Assembly (NCBI RefSeq): GCF_963678975.1
Contig: NC_089272.1
Location: 38,879,391 to 38,943,390, forward strand
Direction of reading: 5' to 3'
Source of the DNA: Dysidea avara
Lineage: Eukaryota > Porifera > Demospongiae > Dictyoceratida > Dysideidae
Length of the DNA: 64,000 nucleotides
Shown one piece after another: positions 10,560 to 22,342 of the stretch. Within the stretch, counting starts at the first letter, position 1; each line of letters opens with the position of its first letter. The notes beneath the pieces were generated by a model. The model had not been told where the DNA came from, made no database searches, and saw only the letters and a list, made by a program, of their open reading frames with translations. A program made the translations under genes and the position numbers.

Positions 10560-11448
10560 GACTGGTGAACCCACACATAAGAAAGAAATGGTACCTCGCA
10601 CCCCAGCTATCAATTGTCCTCCTTTGTGTCCTATTCATTTAGCTGATAGTAAAAGGTATTGATTTGTCGGTAGCATGTGATGGCTTCCCTTTGTAACAGA
10701 AATTGTCTGTATTTTTCGTAGTGGCTACTTTGATTGCAGAGGTGCTTTTCGAACAGTTCTTGATTTGTAGTGCTATGTAATGGGTTGAACATAGCCGACA
10801 ATGAATCGTAATGGATATTTCACTTTTCAGATGATAATTGTTTCTTTTGATGCAGTATGCGTGGGTTTACCTTTCATATTTTACAAAACAAGCAAGTACA
10901 TTAAAAAATTGGAATTTTTAAATGGAATAGGGACCACAGCACTTCGATAAAAAGTACTGAAACAAGCTGGAGTAGTGCACAATATTAAATCGCAGTAAAA
11001 CAATAAAAAGTGTTATATCTCTACTGAGCTCTTCTCTTGAATGTGCACTTTGTTAGTTTAAAGTGAATGGGACACAAAGGAGGACACTGGTAAGTCCATG
11101 AAGAATGCATTGTACGTACTGCGGTATGCCAAAAGGCACATGTCCGGCTGAAGTAATGTTGAACAGTGAAACAATCAAGCCTGTAGCCTTAGCCGTTATT
11201 GAGTTACGCTTGTCTATAAGTCAGTTACTCAGTCGGTCAGTCAGTAAGTTACCAGAAAATTCTGTTTAATAATTTTATAAAATAAGTAAATTCATAGCAT
11301 CTTTTGAAAGCGATCTGAAGGCTTGTTTGGGCTTAGTTTTACCTAACCAATACTGCTTCATTGTCGTCAGGGAAAAGTAAGGCTGGTTTTTGGATGATTT
11401 TTTTTAGTTCATGGGCCACGCCCAAACCTTTGTGGTCCCTACTACTTT
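10560..11448. mobile_element. Rearranged R1-family repeat copies
   Basis: Bases 10600-10870 match R1 on plus (TCCTCCTTTGTGTCC, then GTGATGGCTTCCC). A half foldback follows at 10916-11035. Then 11047-11448 is R1 on minus (GGACACAAAGGAGGACACTG, then CGGTATGCCAAAAGGCAC) and ends CTTTGTGGTCCCTAC, the inverse of the R1 start at 19612. No coding capacity is visible, so R1 appears to be non-autonomous. Confidence 0.6.
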
Positions 11449-11692
11449 GTGGTTTCACTCCAATTTCATGTGACACATAGATGCTATAATATACATAGTA
11501 ACAATGCATAATATGAGGTTTTAATACAATGCACTACAGCAGCAAACACTTAAAAGGAACATTGTTTTCATGTTCGTGCATAAAGAACTGAAAATCATGA
11601 TCATGAATGTACCATACATTTATTTTGAAAAGACTCTTTGACCATAGTTTATATTATGATCTGTTTTGTTAACTTTTTTTTTTTTGCAACAG

Positions 11693-11750
11693 GGAGATTT
11701 TAAAATGAGCAAGTTTCTTACTTTAGAGTACGTTAGGATAACTGATGAAG
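11693..11750 (+). other. Candidate 5' exon of NLR gene B
   Basis: A long T tract and CAG (ending 11692) precede GGAGATTTTAAA and an ATG at 11705. The frame reads MSKFLTLEYVRITDE and ends one base into a codon at a GTAATT donor (11751). The Death exon at 17443 starts with the matching phase. No paralogous match was found upstream of gene C, and there is no transcript evidence, so this is only a proposal. Confidence 0.25.
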
Positions 11751-11806
11751 GTAATTGTAGTTGATTGTACATACTGTATTTATACTAATGTAAGAGAACT
11801 TGGGGA

Positions 11807-11989
11807 TTATAGACATAAAAAGCTATGAAACAAGGGAGATTCACCTGCAGCTACACTAGCAGGTATTAATTCTACAAATTTGGTTATATACTCTGTACAA
11901 TCATGAGATTAAATGTCCACTAGTATAGCTGCAGGTGTACATACAGCAGAGGACTTCCCTTGTTTTGTTGCCTTTTAATTTCTATGATC
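11807..11989. mobile_element. Foldback MITE-like element
   Basis: The arms pair with a few mismatches: ATAGACATAAAAAGCTATGA and CACCTGCAGCTACACTAG on the left against CTAGTATAGCTGCAGGTG and TTTTAATTTCTATGAT on the right. The CACCTGCA..CTAGT arm is shared with the element at 13652-13796. Confidence 0.6.
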
Positions 11990-12554
11990 TTTATACTCAA
12001 ATGCAAAACTTCCAATTCATTATTGGTGAGCCATGTTTATGCTGTGAATGCTATCCCACTAGGAACCTGTGAGAAGGCTCGAAGCCTCTGAATACAGATA
12101 ATGAAGTGGCTATTCTCCTTCATTTTTAGCTACATACAATATTATATCTTGGATCAGAATGAAGAACAGCATAAGAAGTTCCTCTACAATCAATCCAGTC
12201 ACACTACGAAAATTAGATAGACAGTATGAACCTCCCACTATGAATCAATAAAAATACAAAATGGCATTTTCAGTTTTAGCTATGTTCCACTTATTACGCA
12301 GCATGAAAAAAAATACAGTGCAAGAAGCACATCTACAATCTATTCAATCACACTACAGAAATAACAGTACCACTTTACTCTGTGATATTCATGCTAAAAC
12401 TTTGACACCCTATCATATTCTTTGGATCCTGTCATACAGTTCAGTAGTACTGTATATTAGGGGTCATGGTGCTTTGTACCTTTTCGTGAAAAATATTGAC
12501 CAGAAAACGGACTCACAATACCTTCATTGCGCCTTGGCACAGTTAGCAGCAGCA

Positions 12555-12800
12555 TTGAAACCGGGTCGGGTCAACCGGGTCACATTTTCTCCGGATCATC
12601 CGGGTCTGACCCGGTTTACAAATTATCCGGGTCTGACCCGAATTGGATCACGTGGGAAACAAAATTGTTCATTTGACGACGTGGAAACTTATAAACGCTA
12701 TCGCGTAGCTCTTTCATGAGCCACGCCCACTTATCGTGTTACAAACATACGCTCAACCATGCCAATTTATTAGTAAGTGCAGTATGTAGCATGAAACTGA
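12555..12800 (+). repeat. Dispersed repeat R3, copy 1
   Basis: It matches 53575-53800, including ATTGGATCACGTG, GACGTGGAAACT, CGCGTAGCTCTTTC and GAGCCACGCCCACTTATCG. It contains several CCGGGTCTGACCCG-like words. The reading frame crossing it (12261-12719) shows no known domain and I do not regard it as a gene. Confidence 0.6.
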
Positions 12801-13059
12801 GGGTATCTATGGTGAGGGGTAACTATTGTTAGTAGGTGGTGACCTTTTTTTTTTTGGTCTTCAACCTACAGCTAGGCTGAAGTTGCAATTCTAAAAGTCT
12901 GGATCCGCCCCTGTTTACTCAATCGAACGCTCAAAACGTAGTCTCGCTCGCTCGAGACTAGCCAAAATATAGCTCTTATCGCACACCTCGGCTTTAATTA
13001 ATCCGGATCAGTGGGTCATCCAGGTCAACAGTAGTGACCCAGTATCAACGCTGGTTGGT

Positions 13060-13475
13060 AGCATTGGTTAGGTATACCAAAAGTGCAACCCAAAATGCTT
13101 CCAATAAGTTACCATGGAATTTGTTTAGTGGAATTTTCTGCTGACTGGCTGACTGATTAACTAACTGTCTGATAGCATAACTCGATAACAGCTAAGGCTA
13201 TGGCTTGATTTTTTTTGCTGTTAGAGGTTGCTTCAGCTGGACTGGTGCCTTTTGGCATACCACAGTACAGTATGTACAATGCACGCATCATGGACTCACC
13301 TTTGTCCTCCTTTGTGTCCCATTTCTTCTTGCTGATAGTATAAGGTGTTGATTGTCAGTAGAGCAGGCGGCTTCCCAGTGAATCATCTGTATTTTCTGTG
13401 GTAACTGGATTGATTGTAGAGGGGCTACTCCTATTATCCTTCATTTAAAACTGTGTAATGCACTGAACATACAGG
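13060..13475 (+). mobile_element. R1-family repeat, diverged copy
   Basis: It shares with the copy at 19612-20957 the words CTGACTGACTGATT-like, ATAACAGCTAAGGCTA, CCTTTTGGCATACCACAGTA and TCCTCCTTTGTGTCCCAT, in the same order and orientation. No coding potential. Confidence 0.6.
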
Positions 13476-13651
13476 TAGTTAGAAACTAAGTGAAATGGGT
13501 GATATACTTTTCAATAACTGATAGTTGGGCACATGTTCAGACAAAAATATTTAGTCTGGTGTCACTGTTTCTTTTGATGTGGTGTGTGGGGTTCATCAGT
13601 GATAATCATGATACAAAAAGTAAACAAACAAGCAGAAGGAAAAAAAGATTG

Positions 13652-13796
13652 ATTAGGGATCATAGAAATAAAAAGTAAACAAGTGAGGTCACCTGCACTT
13701 GCAGATATACTAGTGGACATTAACTTTAATCCCTAATTCAGTCATGGGTCTTAGTTAATTGTTCACTAGAGTATATCTGCAGGTGCAGGTGAGGCT
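13652..13796. mobile_element. Foldback MITE-like element
   Basis: The inner arms GTCACCTGCACTTGCAGATA and TATCTGCAGGTGCAGGTGA are inverted copies. The outer left end (GATTAGGGATCATAGAAATA) resembles the R1 start and the end of the element at 11807-11989. Confidence 0.55.
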
Positions 13797-14015
13797 AAAC
13801 CATGCAGCGCATAGTCATCATGTTACACCACAGGAACAAGCTTACCAGCATGTGCTTTTTGGGGTTCTGAAGATATTGCAGCCTTCTACTCCTTGCTACT
13901 CCATTCATCTTTAATAATGCTCGTTGTCTTATGCAATGAAATCATTAATTTTCCATAGTAACACTTTTCATGTTTATACGCCACAAAATATTTAAAAGTC
14001 CTCACACTGCTGTTA

Positions 14016-14755
14016 CACTGCGTTCACAGTAGCACGGTTCAGTTCGACTTGGTTCGGTACGGTCCAGTATTGCCTCTGTTTTTATTATTTTTATTTTTTA
14101 TTATTAGCACTTTACAGTGACCAGCACTGAAGGTCTGACAGCAACATGTGCTGCAGCCTTAGGATTACCTAACCTACAAGGACTTAGACCTAGTGACTTG
14201 ACTTTACTGACTGAATAAGGTGTAACAGAAAAGGGGCCAAAGTAAGGAAAAAAATCCCTCCAGCCCCAGGATTGTTCACACTATGCAGTCTCGCTCGCTA
14301 AGTCATCTGGTTTCCATAAACGCACAATTAAATATTATTTAGTTTACTTACTAAAACTGGATGCAGCTCTTGCCCTTCAAGCCTCTTGTGCTGGAATTCT
14401 TTCATTTCAACTAGATAGGCGGCCATGTAGCTGAAACTGTGACTGCAGAAATCATGCCGCGAATCGAAGTGAGTGAAACAGTAACTGCCACGACGACAAA
14501 CAGTTCATAACTGTCGTTAGGGTTTCTTCCGTGCTGAACCTCGTGTCGAACAGTGTTCCTGAGCCCTTCATGTTGAGTTTATAAAATAATTATTTTGTGC
14601 GCCTGGTGAGTAAGAATCATACCGTACCGTGCTGGCCTGGTTCAATCGGGTGGGCTGGCTCGGTTCGGTTTGGCCCGGTATGGACGGTGTTCACATTGCA
14701 CTTTTTGTCGAGCTTTACCGTTCCGAACCGTGCTACTGGGCTAGTGTGAACGGTG
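14016..14755. mobile_element. Non-autonomous DNA transposon with terminal inverted repeats
   Basis: The left end CACTGCGTTCACAGTAGCAC and the inverse of the right end, CACCGTTCACACTAGCCCAG then TAGCACGGTTC, align with an 8-base gap in the left copy. The flanks read TA on both sides (14014-14015, 14756-14757). It is 740 bp and includes a SINE-like segment. The superfamily is not clear. Confidence 0.6.
14085..14280 (-). repeat. SINE-like 3' segment, related to the 305-bp unit
   Basis: TTATTAGCACTTTACAGTGA followed by CAGCACTGAAGGTCTG corresponds to the 3' end of the SINE-like unit at 7671. The middle (GAATAAGGTGTAAC, then GGAAAAAAATCC) follows the same plan but is diverged. It lies within the TIR element. 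Confidence 0.5.
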
Positions 14756-15389
14756 TAAGAGGTATGGCCTCGCAACTCATCATTCTGAGGTGTGGTTACC
14801 AGCTAGTAGACACCGTACTAGCAGGTGCATGGTAAGATTAACCACACCCCTTTATGATTTAGCAGCGCCAAGTGCTTGACATGCACTTTTAATGTACTTA
14901 TTGCAATCAATAATATCTATCACACCTGTTATTGGTAGTATGCAATAAAAAGTAAAGAAACTAGAGAGGTCTAGCTAGCCTTGTGACTGTAGTCAGGTAG
15001 GCTAAAAACTTTTCTTGAAAATTTAATTTTTGACCTTCTGTAAATGTTTTACTATTATTAACTCTATATTTGGCCTTAGCAACATTAAGGCTTTTCCATA
15101 AAGGTGCTTTTCATCATGTAAAATGTTTCTAGGAGATCCCTACTATATAGAACTACCTAATTATAGTTATAAAATAATAGCTGCATTATTATCAGTTTAT
15201 AAGCGCCAAAGTTCTTGTGGTGCTTATGAGCTCCTGTTAATAGTTTAACAAATTGAATACTGAAAATCAATTAGTTGAAAATGTGGTCTCTAATAAATTG
15301 ATATTTTACAACTTATAGAAATAAAAATTTGATACTGTACCATGCAGCTACCTGTATCATACACTACATACAGTGCATGTAGTAGTACT

Positions 15390-15610
15390 GCATATTAGGG
15401 ATCATGGATGTTTGCACATTCTCACAAAAAATATTGGCCAGAAACCAGCCTCGCAATGAATGCCTTTACAGCACCTTGGCAATATTGATGAGGTATAACC
15501 AAGCCCAAAAGTGCCTTCTGTATTTTCCAAAGTGACTGGATTGAAATGTTTCTTGTACTATTCTTCATTTGTAATGCCGTGTAACAGGCTGTACATAGTA
15601 GCATGATAGC
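15390..15610 (+). mobile_element. R1-family fragment, strongly diverged
   Basis: It starts ATTAGGGATCATGG and keeps the R1 order: CAGAAACCAGCCTCGCAAT, AACCAAGCCCAAAAGTGCCT, and TAATGCCGTGTAACAGGCTG. It is too decayed to give ends. Confidence 0.45.
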
Positions 15611-16179
15611 TAATTAAGCCACTGCATGATAGTATGTTGTGTGGCCAAAAAAAAATTGGCATGCCACACCATGAGTATATTGACAGGAATAATGAAAATA
15701 CGATTTTCATGCATGCATAGCTCCATGGCCTCTTCACACCATTTTTTTGCATTATAGCTGTCCACCCCGTATAGTAGGTCACACAGCAAATTTGATTGAA
15801 TTCTCACCAGCCATAATTTCTTTGTTTTTTTTTCTTTGTGAAGTGTTTCCTGGGGATTAGATGCTTAGATCATTGTTTTCGCATAAAAATTTGTAAAACG
15901 TACTAATATATAACATTGCTTTGAAATTTCGCTGGGATTCACGTACCACAGTGCTATGAACCTTAACTTTTTGTGTAAAAATTATCAAACTTTTGTCATG
16001 GCTACAAGGTAAACTGCATATGAGAATGACTTGATAATTGAAGTTCATTATTGTGGTTTGAAGATTAATGGAATTACAGAGATATAAAGCAAAAGCCAAA
16101 CAAGTGTAAAATGGCGGGATTAAAATACTCTAATAGAACAGTCTCCATGGAGTTAAAAAATGCACAAAAATGTTGGAAA

Positions 16180-16262
16180 AATCTGTCAGACTTCGAACCA
16201 GGGACCTCCACACCTAACATCCATATCTTTACCACTAGTGAGCCACTGCTGTCATGGCTGTT
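16180..16262 (-). repeat. tRNA-like sequence, probably a SINE head
   Basis: On the minus strand TGGCTCACTAGTGGTAAAGA fits an A box and CTGGTTCGAAGTCTGAC fits a B box, about 30 bases apart. The would-be acceptor stem does not pair, so a functional tRNA gene is unlikely. It is followed on minus by a run of T. Confidence 0.5.
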
Positions 16263-16896
16263 CACTTAATTTCTACTGTAATTTCGTAAATCTACCTAGT
16301 GTGTGTTCTATTAGAAGTTCTCAAAAATGTGTATTCTATTTAGAGTATTGCAATATTAACAATTGTCGACGACGCATGAGCATTTAACAATTATAATTTT
16401 GTTTTATTGGCAAGTGGTAGTATAGACGTGTTTAACGAAGAGGTGTGGTCATAAAATTGCATCATGTGTGCAAATTACCAGCCATTTTTATAGGGCAAAA
16501 AAATGCATTGTCAACTGCAATTAACTTATCAACAAGGATAAAAGCGGGTGGTTTGAGGACTAAAACCATTAATGAACTTGAGCATGGAATAATCAGTTAC
16601 TTTTCAGATGCTAAAAATAAGTTTTGGGAAGTGATTTAAATTTCGCATTCATATACCACCTGTACAGAAAAGTCACCCTGTTATTCTTTTTCAGCTAAGG
16701 CCAAGTATTGATAAAGTATGACTGCAAGGTTTCTATTTTGGGTAGTGATTAATTGATGTAGTAATAGAGTGAGCGGAAATACTTAGAAAAATGTTTGCCT
16801 GTATTGATTTTACCAATCTTTTTGCACTACACAAATCCAGATTGCATTATATTAAAATGAGTGCCACGCCTTCTTATTAAACCTGTATATAGTTAG

Positions 16897-17212
16897 TTTG
16901 CATTCACCTGAGCCCTTGGTTTTTGCTAATAACTCTTGTTACATGGGCCAGCTTCCAAAACATTTAGTAGTGCTGTGAAGCCCTTTAAATCCTGGAACTA
17001 TTTTTTTATAAAAGGGCTTTAACACCAGCAAGAAGGTGAGTTATGCGGCTTTAAAAATATGCCATACTTTTATTTTAGTACAGACGATTCAGGCATGAAA
17101 ACATGTTTGCAATATGAAAACATGTTTTTTCCAGTACATAACCATTGGGAGTGAACAGATGTTCAGCTCCTTAATACCACTGCATTTGGTGGGGGCTCAG
17201 GTGAATGCGAAC
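16897..17212. mobile_element. MITE-like element with inverted ends
   Basis: The left end TTGCATTCACCTGAGCCC (about 16898) is matched in inverse by GGGCTCAGGTGAATGCGAA (about 17192-17210). No clear target duplication. It sits just upstream of the Death-domain exon of gene B. Confidence 0.55.
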
Positions 17213-17442
17213 CATCTTTAGTTACAACTTTATTGACATTAACACCACTGCAGCCATTTATTGGCTGTTTTCTACCATTTGATTTTTCATACTGCCACCC
17301 TATTTGTTGTAAACCACACAACTTAGCTAAAATGATGCATCACATTTTGTCTAAATCCATAGGATGTATTGTATACAAAGATATGTATGTACATATATAT
17401 ATACATGTGCTTACAGTATGTATGTTATTTGAATTTTCTCAG

Positions 17443-17733
17443 TTCTCAACAGAAAACCACTGCTAAAAGACTTGTTTAGAATTATAACACCTGACTATGC
17501 TGCTCACTGGAAAGTCATTGGAATTTCACTTGGATTACTGACAACATGTCTTGATGCAACTGAGGCAGAAAATCCAACAAATCTGCAGTGGTGCTGTAAT
17601 GAGATGCTAAAAATGTGGTTAGCTAAGAATACCAATGCTACTTGGAAAGATGTTCTTGCAGCAATTGACTCCCCTGCCCTGACAAAGAGTGTTCCTTTGT
17701 CATCAGATATACCTCAGAAGGATCCTTTAAATG
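17443..17733 (+). CDS. NLR gene B, Death-domain exon
   Basis: The product reads PLLKDLFRIITPDYAAHW, then KVIGISLGLLTTCLDATEAE, then LQWCCNEMLKMWLAKNTNAT and WKDVLAAIDSPALTK. The Trp, Leu and ATW positions fit a Death domain, the adaptor-binding module at the N terminus of many NLRs. Two acceptors are possible (CAG ending 17442 or 17452). I prefer 17443, whose phase matches the candidate exon at 11693-11750. The exon ends AATG before GTGTGT (17734), phase 1, and joins the large exon at 22343 to give ...DPLNAHQVISQ. Gene C has the same exon, splice sites and phase, which supports the model. There is no in-frame ATG, so the start lies in an upstream exon. Confidence 0.8.
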
Positions 17734-19611
17734 GTGTGTATAACAGTTGTATACAATAGTTAGACATCAAAACACACAGTTCTTCCCAAAGGCCCTATAC
17801 ATGTGTTGTGGCACCCAAGTGAAGCAAGGACACTACTACAGGGCTTGAGGGTTTCTAAGTTCCATGGAACCCTGTGTTTCAATGTCTAACTTATTTAGAC
17901 CACAGCTCATTAATGTACCATCACAGCTTCTTGTGACATAAGAATTGTGGCGTTGAGTAGAGTTAGTAAATTACACGGCTCCCTGTAATTGTTTAGAAAA
18001 TCACCCTTATGGGCACATTCGACACATTAATTGTCTAGTTCTGAAACACAGCATTATAAGTTACATTCCTACCCATTTAAGGGTAGAATAAACCATAGAT
18101 ACCTTGAATTACAAAAAATAATGTTTTAGAAATATTGAAAAGTGTTTTCAGTTATTATCAGCACCATGCTAGTTTCAAAAATTCTAATTGTTTCAGGCAT
18201 GACCATGAGGGTGATTTTCCAAAATTTGGTCACAATTAGTACACAGTACTTGCTATCCAGTTAAATGCCCATGCATTGCCAGTGTTACAGCATGTAATTG
18301 TTGTGTTTTGCCCGGTGTTTTGTATCACCTCAGAGATGGGGATCTATTGAGACATAAACAAGAGATCTGCAGGATTTAGATACCTGCAAGTAGCCAATGA
18401 TATTCAAGTATTTCATTTTACTGTGACCTAATGTGCGTAAGACAATAAGAATGTTTATTAAGTTGGCAACTACCTGTAAACATAAGCAATCAGAAACATG
18501 CAGGTTTGTGAATTAATATGAATGAACAGATTAGTGACAAAAAAGGGTAACCTGACTGGCTTTCTGTCAAGCAGGTGGCAAGACAGTAGTAAATTAACTG
18601 TTAAATTAGTGTATATTTGTAGTTAGATAGCTGTTCTATTTATTAGAGCATATTGATGTATACCTACAGTGCAAGTAGAATTTTTAAGCTATCTGGGTAC
18701 CCTCTAAGATTAGCACAGTTGCCCCCAAAAGACATGGGTGGTCCTGCTATGAGTCAATGTGGTACATGTTGATCACAATAATATTTAGAATGCTGTTGCA
18801 TTAGGGTGACTGCTTTTTTTAGAGTATCTTGAGTGGATCTCAACAATACTTTTCAAGGAACGTGGTCTTTCTTGCCAGCTTTTCACTATGCTACTAGTAA
18901 AAAAATAAGGAGCGTGGTTGATATGATTGATTGCAATAAGTATGAGTAGATCGTTAAGAGGCATGTTGCACTCGTGATTAGTATTGGTGCTGCTAAATTG
19001 TATATGGGAGTGGTAAACCATATTGTGCAGCTGCTAGTACAGTATCTACTAGATGGTAATCAAGATGCATAGTAGTGAATTATGAGGCCATACCTCTTAC
19101 AGAAACATGATCACTATTTAAATAATTTTGTGGCAGATAGTTTCTATAATGCATCGATATGGTTTTGTTACATGAAGAAGATGACAACTAGCATAATTGA
19201 AGATAAAAAGGAAAGGCACAGAGGACAGATGATCTTCGGTATTCCAAAAAGCACATGTCGCTGGTGAGTTTGTTGTTGTGGCATAATTATATTGTGGTGG
19301 CCATGTGCTGCGTTGATTAGCCTCTAGCCTTGTGACTTTGGTCAGGCAGGCAGATCAGATTTAGCATGAAAAACATAAAATTCCAAATACCGAATTTAAA
19401 AAAAAAATTGCTAAAACTCAAATTTTGGTCTGCCTGTCTTCCAGCCTAGCTATAGTAATGTTAAGACTGTTTATTCTAGGATGTTGTTATGGGCAACATT
19501 TTAGGGGGCATGTGCTACTTTAGGGTGGGTGCCTACCATACAGTACTACCACACTGTATGATACTCTAATAGAAGGTGCACTATGAACATACACCTGTAT
19601 CGTACTGTATA
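17734..19611. other. Gene B intron, left part
   Basis: Intron sequence with no gene. At 19310-19440 the word TAGCCTTGTGAC followed by GTCAGGCAGGC is shared with about 14975-15005, a weak dispersed repeat. Nothing else is recognisable. Confidence 0.5.
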
Positions 19612-20957
19612 GTAGGGACCACAAAGGTGTGAGCATGGACCATGAAAAAATGTCGTCCTAAAACCACCTCACTTTTCCCTGACAATGATAAAACAGTATT
19701 GGTTAGCTAAATCTAAGCCCAAACAACTCTTCAGATCTAACGCTTTCAACAAATTGCTATGAATTTTTCTAGAAATAAATTATTAAACAGAATTTTAGTG
19801 ACTGAATGGTAACTGACTGAGTAACTGACTGAGTAACTGACTGAATAACTGATGCCTTCAGACAAGCGTATCTCAATAATGGCAAAGGCTACAGGCTTGA
19901 TCGTTTCACTGTTTGACGTTACTTTGGCCCAAAAGGTACCTTTTGGTATACCGCAGTACGTACAATGCATTCTTCATGCACTTACCAGTGTCCTCCTTTG
20001 TGTCCCATTCATCTTTGCTGGCAGAAAAAAGTGTCAATTTGGCAGTAGCACATGATGGCTTCCCTTCGTAACGGAAATCATCTGTATTTTTATAGTGGCT
20101 ACTTTCAAATTGATTGCAGAGGTGCTTTTCGAACAGTTCTTGATTTGTACTACTGTGTAACAGGTTGAACATAGATGACAACGAAGTGTAACAGATCCTT
20201 CACTTTTCAGATGATAATTGATAGCTGGGATGCGCGGCATCATTTCTTTCTTTTGATGTGGTATGCGTGGGTTCACAAGTCATAATAATTGTGTTTTCAG
20301 TACAAAAAAATTAACAAACAAGTACACAAAAAAGTTTGGACCATAGTGCATTGATAAAAAGTACTGGAATAATGCATGATATTAAATCACAATAAAACAA
20401 TAAGAAGTGTTATAGCCCTACTGTGCTCAAGATACCATAATGGAAATGCACAGTAAGGATATAACACTTCTTATTGTTTTACTGTGATTTAATATCGTAC
20501 ATAGGCCTGAGTCAAATATGCTCAAAACTTTGCCCAAAATGCTTTTGGGAATTTTCCAAATTTTTTACCATTATGCTCTTACAGTATTCCTATTATGCTT
20601 ACATTATGCTCCTAAGTTAACAACATTTGTTACAATTATCTTGGAACAGTTTAATCAGTGAATGCTCTATTAGAGTATTTCACTACATAGGTGACTGTTC
20701 TATTAGAGAGTATCGATCTATGTACAATGCATTTGAGTGTTTTATTGCAGCTTCCACTGACTGCTCTATTAGGGAGTATTGATCTTTCATGGAATTAAGC
20801 TCCATACTTTGAAATATCTACCTAATATGCCATTATGCTGGCATAGCACTCCAGTATTATGCTTTTTATTATGCTGGCATATTTGACACAGGCCTAATCA
20901 TGCACTACTCCAGTTTGTTTCAGTACTTTTTATTGATGTGCTATGGTCCCTACTCTA
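19612..20957 (+). mobile_element. R1-family element, most complete copy
   Basis: It begins GTAGGGACCACAAAGG and ends TATGGTCCCTACTC, so the outer ends are inverted copies (GTAGGGACCA). In order it holds a degenerate 12-bp tandem repeat (GTAACTGACTGA, about 19807-19853), the conserved CCTTTTGGTATACCGCAGTA block, the GTGTCCTCCTTTGTGTCC block and the foldback unit (20327 on). The foldback is split by the hAT-type MITE at 20502-20896. Without that insert the element is about 950 bp. No coding capacity. Other copies: 10560-11448, 13060-13475, 15390-15610, 43980-44935, 45870-46105, 58135-59243. Confidence 0.7.
20502..20896. mobile_element. hAT-type MITE nested in R1 foldback
   Basis: The terminal inverted repeats are TAGGCCTGAGTCAAATATGC and, inverted from the right, TAGGCCTGTGTCAAATATGC (19 of 20). 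The 8-bp flanks are ATCGTACA and ATCATGCA. The unbroken foldback at 10265-10516 has ATCGTGCA at this place, one change from each flank, so these are the two halves of a drifted 8-bp target duplication. AT-rich interior with several ATTATGCT words. Confidence 0.8.
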
Positions 20958-20992
20958 GCTGAAAATTCCAAATTTTTTGTGTACTTTAATAG

Positions 20993-21103
20993 TTACACCA
21001 TGGCCATGAGGGATTTACCTGACATATATGTCCAAGCCCAAGGACCGCAGGCCCGAGGGTGCAGGCATATATATCAGGCAAATCCCGAGTGGCCATGGTA
21101 TAA
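20993..21103. repeat. Hairpin family H, copy 1
   Basis: TTACACCATGGCCATGAGGG then TTACCTGACATATATG pairs with the inverse CATATATATCAGGCAAATCC then CCATGGTATAA. The loop contains GGACCGCAGGCCCGAGGG. See the findings for the family. Confidence 0.75.
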
Positions 21104-21772
21104 GTAATATATACCACTTGGTATGCTCACCTAATAGGTGAAGGGAAACAAACCTGCATTCACCACATTACTTTTATACAGAGGTTTGCAAACATCGATT
21201 GTGGATTAAATTGTGGGCACAAAAAGAAATGATTGTGAGTTTTTTTTTCGCTGGTTGTAGTGATACCATTTTTGCCATTTTGTGGATGCTTAAAGTAACC
21301 TAAGGTGCTAAAATAAATACTTAGGCGTATAGGTTGAGAATTTCAGCCATCTTGTCATGTGATGTGTAGAAAAGCGATCCACACATTGCATAAATGATTA
21401 TTTAGTGATGCCTAGTAACTGAACTATGCAATGCTGACTCACTCAGTTATTGTTCCTTCAAAAAATGCCTAGCCTAATTAAACCAACATAAACCCACAAT
21501 GCAAAACTTTAAGCAGCTCTATATAAATAATCAAAGGGAACTGATGCTTTGTAACTGCCTCAGCATCAAAGACAGTTTATATCATGATATCACTCTAACC
21601 ACAGGGCAATATCATATCACCCTTTGGTCAGGGCAATACATGAAATATAGCCTTGTGGTTTCCTTTGATCTGAGGTGTCAAAAGTGTTATATACTTTTTA
21701 ATTAACCAGTCATGTATACTGTTTGGATAATCAAGAGTTGGGATTGGTCTTACTGCAAATGTACTCTGTTAC

Positions 21773-22219
21773 TAGGCTTACGCCTATTATGCCGGCATAA
21801 TTTTGAGAATAATTGGTCACCAATTTCGTGAGAATGATTCCGGAACAATAGGATGGTTAAAGGCATAGTTTTAGAATTATTGGGTGTCCATGGGAATAAT
21901 CGGTGGAATTAAAGGGCATGTCTATTCTTGATTAGCTAGAAGAAAGAGTTAAGCTACTAAAAGTGATATATAGCTGACGTAATTATACAAGTGCTGGCTG
22001 AAAAGGAGCTGAAAGCCTTTAAAAGATCGACATACTCTAATAGAACGCTCAAATACTCTAATAGAGCAGTCAGATCATGACTAGCTACAGAAACTAAATG
22101 AGAATTGTTATGGAATAATAGGCTAGACACAAGAATAAAAAAAGAATAATAGGTGAAAATTTTGGGAAATTCTGGAAAGAATAATAGGTAATATTTTAAG
22201 CATAATAGGCTCAAACCTA
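21773..22219. mobile_element. hAT-type MITE just upstream of gene B exon 2
   Basis: The terminal repeats are TAGGCTTACGCCTATTATGC and, inverted from the right, TAGGTTTGAGCCTATTATGC. The element is flanked by exact 8-bp duplications TCTGTTAC (21765-21772 and 22220-22227). It is 447 bp, non-coding and rich in AATAATAGG words. It ends 123 bp before the acceptor at 22342. Confidence 0.85.
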
Positions 22220-22342
22220 TCTGTTACCCATGTGCTACACCTGTATGTATTTTCACATGTACGATATGCATATTACAATAGGTAGGTTTGTTTGCATTCA
22301 ATTTTAATCAACATTCGTATAAAACTGCTGTTATTTTTATAG

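Noticed and set aside
12261..12719. 152-codon open frame
   Set aside because: It runs across R1-like and R3 repeat sequence, including CCGGGTCTGACCCG words, and has no domain.
16180..16262. Functional tRNA gene on minus
   Set aside because: A- and B-box words are present but the acceptor stem does not pair; a SINE head is more likely.
19807..19853. CRISPR-like array of GTAACTGACTGA units
   Set aside because: The 12-bp units are adjacent without spacers, lie in an R1 repeat, and the genome is eukaryotic.
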